The notes beneath the pieces were generated by a model. That model made no database searches. It was not told the DNA's origin and saw only the letters and a program-made list of their open reading frames with translations. 18,210 bases of DNA from an uncultured Clostridia bacterium (GTDB lineage: Bacteria > Bacillota > Clostridia > TANB77 > CAG-508), in contig CAPYID010000037.1 in assembly GCA_948739805.1 (NCBI GenBank), positions 1-18,210 of the forward strand, in the 5' to 3' direction. The translations under genes were made by a program, and so were the position numbers. Positions 6,627 to 14,252 of this stretch are shown piece by piece. Every line of letters begins with the position of its first letter. The first letter of the stretch is position 1.

Positions 6627-9613
6627 ATGGAGCATAGTGAAAATACAAGGGTAAAAATTCCAGCACTTGTACATTTAACAAGACTAGGATACAAATACTT
6701 ATCTTTAAAAGAAACAAAACAATATATATATAAAAATACTAATATTTTTAGAAATATATTTTGTGAAAGTATAAATCAAATAAATAACAAAAGTTTTTCT
6801 ATAGAAGAAACAGACAAAATAATAGCAGAGCTTGAAATACAATTAGGAAATGATGATTTAGGAAAGACATTTTACAATACTCTAATAAATGGATTTAATG
6901 GGATAAAACTTATTAATTTTGAAGATATAGATAATAACAATTTTAATGTAGTTACAGAACTTACATATAAAAACGGAGAAGATGAATTTAGACCAGATAT
7001 TATACCACTAATAAATGGAATACCATTATCTTTTATTGAAGTCAAGAAACCTAATAATAGGGAAGGGATACTTGCAGAAAGAAATAGGATAAATGAAAGA
7101 TTTAGTAATCCTAAATTCAAGAAATTTGTAAATCTTACACAATTACTTGTATTTTCTAACAATAATGAATATGATGAAAGATCTATTGTTCCAATACAAG
7201 GCGCATTTTATGGTACAAGTAGTTATAGTAATATATTTTTTAACTACTTTAGAGAAGAAGATGCAAGTATAAGAAATAATGTTAAACCAATTAACGAAAA
7301 TGAAGAAGAGAAGATATTAATTGATACAAATTATGTTACTTTAAAAGGAACACCAGAATATGACACTAATTTAGATGTAAATACCCCAACAAATAGAATA
7401 ATAACATCATTATTCGCAAAAGGGAGATTTTTAAAAATTTTAAAATATGGAATTGCATATGTAGAGAAATTAGACGAAAATGGAATCATACAAATTCAGA
7501 AACATATAATTCGATACCCACAACTATTTGCTACTCTTGCAATTGAGAAAAAATTAAATCAAGGAATGAATAAAGGTATCATTTGGCACACACAGGGAAG
7601 TGGAAAAACAGCACTAACATACTTTAACGTAAAATATATAACTGATTATTTTGCTAAGCAAGGTAAAATTGCTAAATTTTATTTTATAGTAGATAGAATA
7701 GACTTACTAGATCAAGCATCAAAAGAATTCACAGCAAGAGGACTAAAAGTAGAAAAAGTAAATTCAAAAGAAGAATTCATAAAAAATATACAAACAATTG
7801 GTGAAGTTGGAACCACAGGTAAATCAACAATAACAGTAATAAATATACAAAAGTTTTCAAAAGAATCAATTGTTAAGCAATCTGATTACAATGTAGAAGT
7901 TCAAAGAATCTACTTTTTGGATGAAGCATATAGAAGTTATAAACATAATGGTTCATTTCTTGCAAATTTAATGGCATCAGATAGAAAGGCGATAATGATA
8001 GCTTTAACAGGCACTCCTTTAATAGGGAATGAATATAGTTCTAAAGATGTATTTGGAGATTATATACATAAATATTATTATAATCGCTCTATAGCAGATG
8101 GATATACTTTAAAGCTAATTAGAGAAGGAATAGAGACATCATATAGGTCATATTTAGATAAAACATTAAAAGAAATCGAAGCAATAAAAGGGATGGTCAA
8201 AGAAGAAGATATATATTCACACCATAAATATGTATCTGCACTAGTAGAGTATATTGTAAATGACTTTAGTGACACAAAAACCAGATTAAATGACAATTCT
8301 ATAGGTAGCATGATAGTCTGTGAATCAGCTAAACAAGCAAGAGCTATTTTTGAGGAGCTTAATAATTATGAAAATATAACATCAGCATTAATTCTTTGTG
8401 ATGAAGATGATAAGGAAACTAGAGGAATAGAACAAAATGACTTCAAAGAAGGGAAAATAGACATATTAGTAGTATTTAATATGTTATTAACAGGTTTTGA
8501 TGCACCAAGATTAAAAAAGATATATTTAGGAAGAATTATAAAAGCGCATAATCTATTACAAACATTAACTAGAGTTATAAAGATTATAGATATGGATATG
8601 TTGTTGACTTTGCAGACATTAGGGAGGAATTCGACAAAACAAATAAAGCATATTTTGAAGAACTGCAAAGTGAATTAGGAGACGAATTTGCTAACTATGC
8701 CAAAATATTTAGAAATAAAGATGAAATTGAAAAAGATATTACAGAATTAAAAAATAAACTATTCATCTTTGATACTGATAATCTAGAAAACTTTACAAAG
8801 CAAATAAATGAATTACCAAAGCAGGAATTGTATGATATAAGGAAATCTTTAGAAGATTACAAAGTATTATACAATATAATAAGGACATATGGGTACGAGG
8901 ATTTAACAGATAAAATTGACATATGTAAAGTATCTAAACTGCTTAATGAAGTAAAAAATAGAATTAATATTTTAAATTTAACAGAAAATCTAAATAAAAG
9001 TGAGAATATAGCTGGTTTGTTAGGCATGGCATTAGATAAGATTGAATTTAATTTTACGAAAATATCGGAATCTGAACTTATTATAGCAGACAAATTTAGG
9101 GAAACCCTTGAAAAAACAAGAATTGAGCTTGAAAGAGATTTTGATAAAAAAGATCCAGAATTTGTATCATTATATGAAGAACTAAAAAGAATATTTAGTA
9201 AGAAAAACATTGAAGAATTGACATCTAATGAAATGCAAGGAAATATATTATCATTAGAAAAATTACGAGTAGAAATAAAAAAGAAAAATAGCACAAATGA
9301 GAAGTTAATTCTAAAATACGAAAATGACATAAAATTTATGAGAATACATAAAAGAATTAAAGAATCCAATATAGAAAATATTAATGATTTTGATTTAAAT
9401 AAAATGCTACTTAATATAAAACATAAAGTAGACGAAAAATTAATTAAAAATTATAAGTTAATTGACAATAGACACTTTTTCTATGGAAGTATTACACCAA
9501 TTATTGCAAAAACATCAATAGACTATAATGTAATATTAACTATAGACCAAATACAATTCATAACAAATAAAATTCTAGAAGAATATGTAGAAGAAAGGAA
9601 AATAGCAGGATAA
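6627..9613 (+). pseudogene. hsdR: Type I restriction endonuclease subunit HsdR, frameshifted
   Basis: HsdR is the ATP-dependent translocase and nuclease of type I restriction complexes. The first frame (to 8678) shows the nuclease core RPD (122-124) with EVK (138-140), Walker A QGSGKT (323-328), a DEAH-box variant DEAYRS (432-437), TGTPL (461-465) and LLTGFDAPRLKKIYLGR. At the family motif LLQTLTRVNRPY it reads LLQTLTRV and then leaves frame at about 8577. The correct frame resumes at once (KDYRYGYVVDFADI) and stays open to the TAA at 9611-9613. Ten missing bases would restore 998 residues, a normal HsdR length. The lost residues (NRP) lie in helicase motif VI, so restriction should be off. 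Expression of an N-terminal fragment of 683 residues is possible. The stop overlaps the hsdM start by one base. Confidence 0.9.
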
Positions 9614-11262
9614 TGAAGAATGAAGAAGCAGATATAATAAACAAGACAAAGAAACTAATAGATGAACTAAAATCGATTTCAGAGAATAATGGTATTGGAA
9701 ATAGTCCTAGTGAATATAAAATAATTACAGAAGTTTTCCTTTATAAATTTTTAAATGATAAATTTTTATATGAAATAAAAAATATAGATGAGAATTTAGC
9801 AAAACTTAAGAAACCAAAATCCGTTGAAAAGGCATTACGAAAAATGAAACAAGAATATAATTTCTTGCTTTTAAGGTTAAATCCAGATACTGCTAAATTA
9901 AAAATAGAACATCTAATCTCATATTTATTTTCACATAAAAATGATGAAGAATTCTATAAACTATTTGATGAAACTCTAATAGATATAGCCAATTTTAATA
10001 TAGACATATTTTCAGTCAGAACAGGTGGAAAAGAAAAAATAAGGCTATTTAGTGGAATTTCTGAGCATATCACTGAAACAAGGAAAAAGAATAACTTTGC
10101 TAGAGCAATAATAGACAAATTAGTAGAATTTAGTTTTGAAAACTTATTTAAACAAAAATATGATGCATTTGCAATTGTATTTGAATATTTAATAAAAGAT
10201 TATAACAAAGACTTTGGTAAATATGCAGAATATTATACACCAAACTCAATTGCAAGAATTATAGCAAGAATATTAGTTAAAGATAACGAAGAAATAAGAA
10301 ATGTAACAGTATATGACCCATCAGCAGGTTCAGGAACTCTTGTACTTGCTTTAGCTCATCAAATAGGAGAAGAAAACTGTACTATATATACTCAAGATAT
10401 TTCACAAAAATCAAATGAATTTCTAAGATTAAACCTTATTCTAAATAATTTAGTACACTCTCTAGCAAATGTAGTACATGGAAATACTTTAACAGAGCCA
10501 TCACATTATAATGAAAATAAAACAAAACTTGCTGAATTTAATTATATAGTTAGTAATCCGCCATTTAAAACAGACTTTAGTGAATATAGAGATGAGCTAG
10601 ATGATGACAAATTAAGAGAAAGATTTTTTGCAGGAGTACCTAAAATCCCAAATAAAGAAAAAGATAAAATGGCAATATATTTAATGTTTATACAACATAT
10701 TATATATTCCTTAAGTAAAGAAGGTAAAGCAGCAATTGTAGTTCCAACAGGATTTTTAACTGCACAATCAGGAATTGAAAAAACGATAAGGAAAAAATTA
10801 GTAGAAGATGAAATGATTAAAGGAATTGTATCAATGCCATCAAATATATTTGCCACAACAGGAACTAATGTTAGTGTATTATTTATAGACAAAACAAATA
10901 AAGGAGGGAAAATATTATTAGTAGATGCATCTAAATTAGGTCAAAAAGTAAAAGAGGGAAAAAATCAAAAGACTGTTTTAAGAGATGAAGAAATAGAAAG
11001 AATAGTAGAAACTTTTGCAAAACAAGAAGTAATAGAGGATTTTAGTGTAGAGGTTACATATGACCAATTAAAAGAAAAAAATTATTCATTCTCAGCAGGA
11101 CAATATTTTGAAGTTAAAATAGATTATGTTAAACTAACGCAAAAAAAATTTAACAATAAAATGAAGGAATTTTCAAATAATCTTAATAAATATTTCTCTG
11201 AAGGTAAGGAATTAGAGAATAGGATAAAACAGCTATTGGAGGAAAATACATATGGAAAGTAA
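9613..11262 (+). CDS. hsdM: Type I DNA N6-adenine methyltransferase HsdM
   Basis: The modification subunit transfers methyl from S-adenosylmethionine to adenine N6 at sites chosen by HsdS. The 549-residue protein has an N-terminal helical HsdM domain (about 1-170), then YYTP (207-210), the SAM-binding motif DPSAGSG (235-241) and the catalytic NPPF (315-318). The C-terminal part (KNYSFSAGQYFEVK and the coiled-coil-like tail) is the usual contact with HsdS. It appears intact, with no disruption. It overlaps hsdR by one base and hsdS by eleven, so the three were built as one operon. With HsdR broken, the system may now only methylate. Confidence 0.95.
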   Translation: MKNEEADIINKTKKLIDELKSISENNGIGNSPSEYKIITEVFLYKFLNDKFLYEIKNIDENLAKLKKPKSVEKALRKMKQEYNFLLLRLNPDTAKLKIEHLISYLFSHKNDEEFYKLFDETLIDIANFNIDIFSVRTGGKEKIRLFSGISEHITETRKKNNFARAIIDKLVEFSFENLFKQKYDAFAIVFEYLIKDYNKDFGKYAEYYTPNSIARIIARILVKDNEEIRNVTVYDPSAGSGTLVLALAHQIGEENCTIYTQDISQKSNEFLRLNLILNNLVHSLANVVHGNTLTEPSHYNENKTKLAEFNYIVSNPPFKTDFSEYRDELDDDKLRERFFAGVPKIPNKEKDKMAIYLMFIQHIIYSLSKEGKAAIVVPTGFLTAQSGIEKTIRKKLVEDEMIKGIVSMPSNIFATTGTNVSVLFIDKTNKGGKILLVDASKLGQKVKEGKNQKTVLRDEEIERIVETFAKQEVIEDFSVEVTYDQLKEKNYSFSAGQYFEVKIDYVKLTQKKFNNKMKEFSNNLNKYFSEGKELENRIKQLLEENTYGK

Positions 11263-11866
11263 ATTTAAATTATCAGAATTAGGAACATTTAAAAATGGAG
11301 CTAATTATCCTAAAGGAAGTTATGGAAAAGGTGATAAAATTGTTAATGTAAAGGATCTTTTTAAAGGGAGAATAGTTAATGAGGAGGAATTAGATGAATT
11401 AAAGCCTAATACTTTAAAAAATAAAAAGATGTATTTAGTAGAAGATGGAGACATTTTATTTGCACGCTCTTCTTTAGTTAGAAGTGGTGCGGGTATGTGT
11501 GCAATGATTAGTAAGCCAGAACAAGAAATATTATTTTGTGGATTTATTATTAGGTATAGAGTAAATAAAGAAAAGGTTTATCCCTTATATTTATTAAGAA
11601 GCCCACAATATAGAAAATTATTTACTGATGTACAACAAACCAATATAACAAATATTAATCAAGAGAGTTTAGGTAATATAGATGTATATTTACCAATTGA
11701 TGAAAATGGAAACCCAGATATTATTAAGCAAAGAGAAATTGTAGAGATATTAGAGAAAATTGATTTAAAAATCGAAAACAATAACAAGATAATTTCAGAA
11801 CTAGAACAAATGGCCAAAATGATATATGATTATTGGTTTTTACAATATGAATTTCCAAACAAATAA
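11252..11866 (+). CDS. hsdS: Type I specificity subunit HsdS, truncated to one TRD
   Basis: HsdS sets the DNA sequence recognised by the methylase and nuclease. Full subunits of about 400 residues hold two target-recognition domains (TRDs) joined by long helices. This 204-residue product has one TRD (about 1-150, with the family-typical LVEDGDILFARSS and NITNINQESLGNIDVYLP) and the conserved spacer helix QREIVEILEKIDLKIENN through MAKMIYDYWFLQYEFPNK, and then stops at TAA. GGAGG lies before the ATG inside hsdM. The frame for the end of TRD2 continues out of phase to 12159. Engineered and natural half-length HsdS proteins are known to dimerise and stay active, so this form could still guide methylation at a symmetrical site. 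Activity here is inference. Confidence 0.85.
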   Translation: MESKFKLSELGTFKNGANYPKGSYGKGDKIVNVKDLFKGRIVNEEELDELKPNTLKNKKMYLVEDGDILFARSSLVRSGAGMCAMISKPEQEILFCGFIIRYRVNKEKVYPLYLLRSPQYRKLFTDVQQTNITNINQESLGNIDVYLPIDENGNPDIIKQREIVEILEKIDLKIENNNKIISELEQMAKMIYDYWFLQYEFPNK

Positions 11867-12159
11867 ACTCCATAATTTGCAAAAATAAGAATAATTTATA
11901 TTATTTAGTAAATGCAATAAATGATTACTTCACATACTCAATTGGAGCAAAAAGTGGAAATATATTTGACAATATGAATAAAGAAGACTTTGCTTCAATA
12001 AAGCTAACATACCCTAACAAAGATGTTTTAGAAAAGTACAGAAAAAGTATCGAACCTATATATAATAAAGTTAAAAATTGTATTATAGAAAATGAAGAAC
12101 TTATAAATTTGAGAGATTTTTTATTACCACTTATTATGAATGGACAAATTAGACTTTGA
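11851..12159 (+). pseudogene. Remnant of the second HsdS target-recognition domain
   Basis: A frame one base out from hsdS is open from 11851 to the TGA at 12157-12159. From about 11881 it reads like the end of a TRD plus the C-terminal helix: YYLVNAINDYF, GAKSGNIFDNMNKEDF, then LEKYRKSIEPIYNKVKN and RDFLLPLIMNGQIRL, the usual HsdS terminus. The two hsdS parts sum to roughly 300 residues against about 400 expected, so around 100 residues of TRD2 are lost as well as the frame. An internal ATG at 11974 could give a 61-residue peptide, but no ribosome binding site is evident. Confidence 0.75.
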
Positions 12160-12201
12160 AAAGTATATTCAAAATTGTAGAGAAATTGTTACACAAATTA
12201 A

Positions 12202-12230
12202 TTGAATTGTCCCAAAAAAGGTGGTATAAT
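12202..12230 (+). promoter_or_regulatory. Promoter of the J-domain gene
   Basis: TTGAAT (12202-12207), a 17-base spacer and a perfect TATAAT (12225-12230) lie 72 bases before the start codon. I see no CIRCE-type inverted repeat, so HrcA heat-shock control is not indicated. Confidence 0.75.
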
Positions 12231-12302
12231 AAAAACGTATTCAAAATACATAATTAATAGAAAAAATGAGCTATTAATTATTGCTATAAGACGGAGGATA
12301 TT

Positions 12303-13214
12303 ATGATATTTAAAGATTACTATAAAATACTAGGCTTTGATGACAGCAAAGCAAATGCAGAGCAAATAAAAATAGCCTATCGAGAACAAGCGAAAAGATA
12401 TCATCCAGATGTAAATGGTGCAAATAGAAACACAGAAGAAAGATTTAAAGATATAAATGAAGCATATAGAATCTTATCAGATACAGCATCAAGAAGAAAA
12501 TATGACAGAGCATGGAATGTAAACATAGGAAGAAGAAAAAACAGAGAAAAATATGGAAACAAAGAAGAAAAAACAGACTCCATAAAAGATGGACTATTCG
12601 GAATGTTTTTTGGATATGCTCCAAAAAAATATAAAAAACAAGAAGAAGTAGTAGGAGCAAAAAAAGGAGAAGATGTAGAAACACAAATAGAAATTAGTCT
12701 AGAAGATGCATTTTATGGAAAAACAAAAAAAATATCATTAAGAACAGTAAGTGGAACCCTAAAAACGATAACAGTAAAAGTACCAGCAGGAATTAGAAAC
12801 AAAGAAAGAATACGTTTAATAGGGCAAGGGAAAAAAGGAGAAAAAGACGAAAAGCCAGGGGACCTATTCATAAAAGTAAACATATTAGAAGACAATAGAT
12901 TTACTATAAATGGATATGACTTACATACAAAAGTATATGTAACTCCGTGGGAAGCAGCACTTGGAGGACAGATAGAAGTTCAAGGAATTGACGATATAGA
13001 AAAAATAAACCTTGAAAGTGGAATGACATCAGGAAATCAAGTAATAATAGAAAACAAAGGATTTAAAGATGGAAAAGGTAGAAGAGGGAACCTAATATGT
13101 GAAATCCAAATAATGATACCAGAGAAAATTACACAAGAAGAAGCAAAAAAATATAAAGAACTACAGAAGATATCTAAATTTAACCCTAGAATAACAAAAA
13201 CGGAAACTGCTTAA
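12303..13214 (+). CDS. Class B J-domain protein (CbpA/DnaJ-like, no zinc finger)
   Basis: Hsp70 co-chaperone: the J-domain stimulates DnaK ATPase and the C-terminal beta-barrels hold client protein. The 303 residues carry a J-domain at 4-70 with HPD at 34-36, a lysine-rich linker (about 75-120, with a short GLFGMFFGYAP in place of a long Gly/Phe region) and DnaJ C-terminal domains at about 122-285 (LEDAFYGKTKKI, VKVPAGIRNKERIRLIGQG, GDLFIKVNI, VTPWEAALGG). The CxxCxGxG zinc repeats of canonical DnaJ are absent, and grpE and dnaK are not adjacent. GGAGG precedes the ATG. It is probably a secondary J-protein. Its place directly before two unknown genes and a coupling ATPase is noteworthy, but it has its own promoter, as does the next gene. 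Confidence 0.9.
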   Translation: MIFKDYYKILGFDDSKANAEQIKIAYREQAKRYHPDVNGANRNTEERFKDINEAYRILSDTASRRKYDRAWNVNIGRRKNREKYGNKEEKTDSIKDGLFGMFFGYAPKKYKKQEEVVGAKKGEDVETQIEISLEDAFYGKTKKISLRTVSGTLKTITVKVPAGIRNKERIRLIGQGKKGEKDEKPGDLFIKVNILEDNRFTINGYDLHTKVYVTPWEAALGGQIEVQGIDDIEKINLESGMTSGNQVIIENKGFKDGKGRRGNLICEIQIMIPEKITQEEAKKYKELQKISKFNPRITKTETA

Positions 13215-13244
13215 CTGCCACACCAAAGCACACGTAAGATGTAG

Positions 13245-13273
13245 TTGACATATTGTAATAAATATAGTATAAT
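13245..13273 (+). promoter_or_regulatory. Consensus promoter for the 174-residue gene
   Basis: A perfect TTGACA (13245-13250), a 17-base spacer and a perfect TATAAT (13268-13273) make this the best sigma-A-type promoter in the window. Such a promoter usually means high expression or tight repression. Confidence 0.88.
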
Positions 13274-13309
13274 TATGTATAGTTAACACAAAAGACAAGC
13301 TATACATAA
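13273..13309. promoter_or_regulatory. Inverted repeat in the leader of the 174-residue gene
   Basis: Ten-base arms (13273-13282 and 13300-13309) around 17 bases begin at the last base of the -10 box and cover the start point. The arms contain TGTATA and TATACA, the same half-sites as the palindrome at 4981-4996. It could be a repressor site or an RNA hairpin in the leader. Confidence 0.5.
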
Positions 13310-13327
13310 ATAAAGGGGAGAAAGAAT

Positions 13328-13852
13328 ATGAAAAATGTTCAAGGAAAACACTTTAGCATTACAGACCCAAAGGATGTAAGCACAGTAATATATGAAGTAG
13401 TAGAAACAGACAAAAAAGAAATAGAAAGTAAAAATACACCAAAGTATACTGTTGAAAGATTAATTAGAAGTTCAGAAATAAGAGGAGAAACTTTCAAAAG
13501 AACTTACTATGTAAACGATCCGAAAATAGAAGGTAATTCATTAGTATTTTTATCATTTGGCAAAGAAAAAGTAGTAGTAAATACAGGAATGCTTATAAAT
13601 GATGAAGTAAAAATAACAAAAAAACCCATGCCAATAAAATTTGATGCTATAAAAACAGAAGAAAGTCCTATATATAAAGAGTTTTCTTATACACCAAATT
13701 TAAAAAGACCAATAACAATAATAGACACAGAAACAGTCGAAGAAGTAAAACCGATTTTATATTTTGACCAAGAAACAAATGAGGTAAAAGGAAAATGTAA
13801 AATGAAACCATATAAATCTTATTTTGCTTTTGAAATAAGGGAGAAAAATTAA
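13328..13852 (+). CDS. Uncharacterised 174-residue protein
   Basis: I do not recognise this family. The protein has no signal peptide or membrane segment and one cysteine. It is rich in charged residues and beta-prone alternating stretches (NSLVFLSFGKEKVVVNTG, KRPITIIDTETVEEVKPIL), suggesting a soluble beta-rich fold. GGGGAG precedes the ATG. Its promoter is a perfect consensus, and it is followed after 16 bases by another unknown gene and then by the coupling ATPase, so these probably form one transcript. The position suggests an accessory role in a transfer or mobile-element module; that is inference from context only. Confidence 0.75.
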   Translation: MKNVQGKHFSITDPKDVSTVIYEVVETDKKEIESKNTPKYTVERLIRSSEIRGETFKRTYYVNDPKIEGNSLVFLSFGKEKVVVNTGMLINDEVKITKKPMPIKFDAIKTEESPIYKEFSYTPNLKRPITIIDTETVEEVKPILYFDQETNEVKGKCKMKPYKSYFAFEIREKN

Positions 13853-13868
13853 AAGGAGGAAGGCTTTA

Positions 13869-14159
13869 ATGTTAAAAGAAAATAAAGGACATGAAATGGT
13901 TATGACATTAGTATATCCAGATCCAGAGCATAAAGAACTAAAAGGAATACCACCACAAGGAAAAGAAAAAGATAATTTAAGAGTAGATATAATGACAGAT
14001 GGCTTACAAATAGAAATACAAGAAGGTAATGAGATGATGGTATTCTGTAAAGCTTTAGCTTACTCAGAAAAAGAACAAGCAATAGTAGAAATAGCAGAAA
14101 GAAATGGAATAAAAGATGTACCAGTAGGAAGAACTCAAGATAGAGACGAAGGAAGATAA
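13869..14159 (+). CDS. Uncharacterised 96-residue protein
   Basis: A small, charged, soluble protein with no recognised motif. It starts with a hydrophobic strand (MVMTLVYPDP), has a beta-like middle (LRVDIMTDGLQIEIQEG) and a predicted helix (SEKEQAIVEIAERNG), and ends in a polar tail. A strong AAAGGAGGA lies before the ATG, starting at the stop of the previous gene, so the two are almost certainly translated from one mRNA. It could be a small DNA- or protein-binding accessory of the downstream ATPase, but nothing in the sequence proves that. Confidence 0.75.
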   Translation: MLKENKGHEMVMTLVYPDPEHKELKGIPPQGKEKDNLRVDIMTDGLQIEIQEGNEMMVFCKALAYSEKEQAIVEIAERNGIKDVPVGRTQDRDEGR

Positions 14160-14178
14160 AAAAGGATAAACATAGGAA

Positions 14179-14233
14179 AAATCGAGTAAATTTTACTCGA
14201 TTTAATCGAATAAGAAGAATTTCTTATTTGATT
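14179..14233 (+). promoter_or_regulatory. Two abutting hairpins before the coupling-protein gene
   Basis: Hairpin 1 pairs 14179-14190 with 14192-14203 (apex opened in practice). Hairpin 2 pairs 14204-14216 with 14221-14233, with one G-T pair. They abut with no gap and end 19 bases before the ATG at 14253. Neither has a proper T-run, so I suggest an attenuator or mRNA-processing site more than a full terminator. Confidence 0.5.
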
Positions 14234-14252
14234 ATGAAAGGGATGAAACTTT

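Noticed and set aside
8568..8680. Programmed ribosomal frameshift joining the two hsdR parts
   Set aside because: There is no slippery heptamer at the junction, and the family residues NRP are missing altogether. A deletion explains both the frame change and the lost residues, which recoding would not.
8828..9613. A separate 261-residue gene starting at 8828
   Set aside because: The frame is open upstream to about 8577 and encodes the expected continuation of HsdR; there is no ribosome binding site at 8828.
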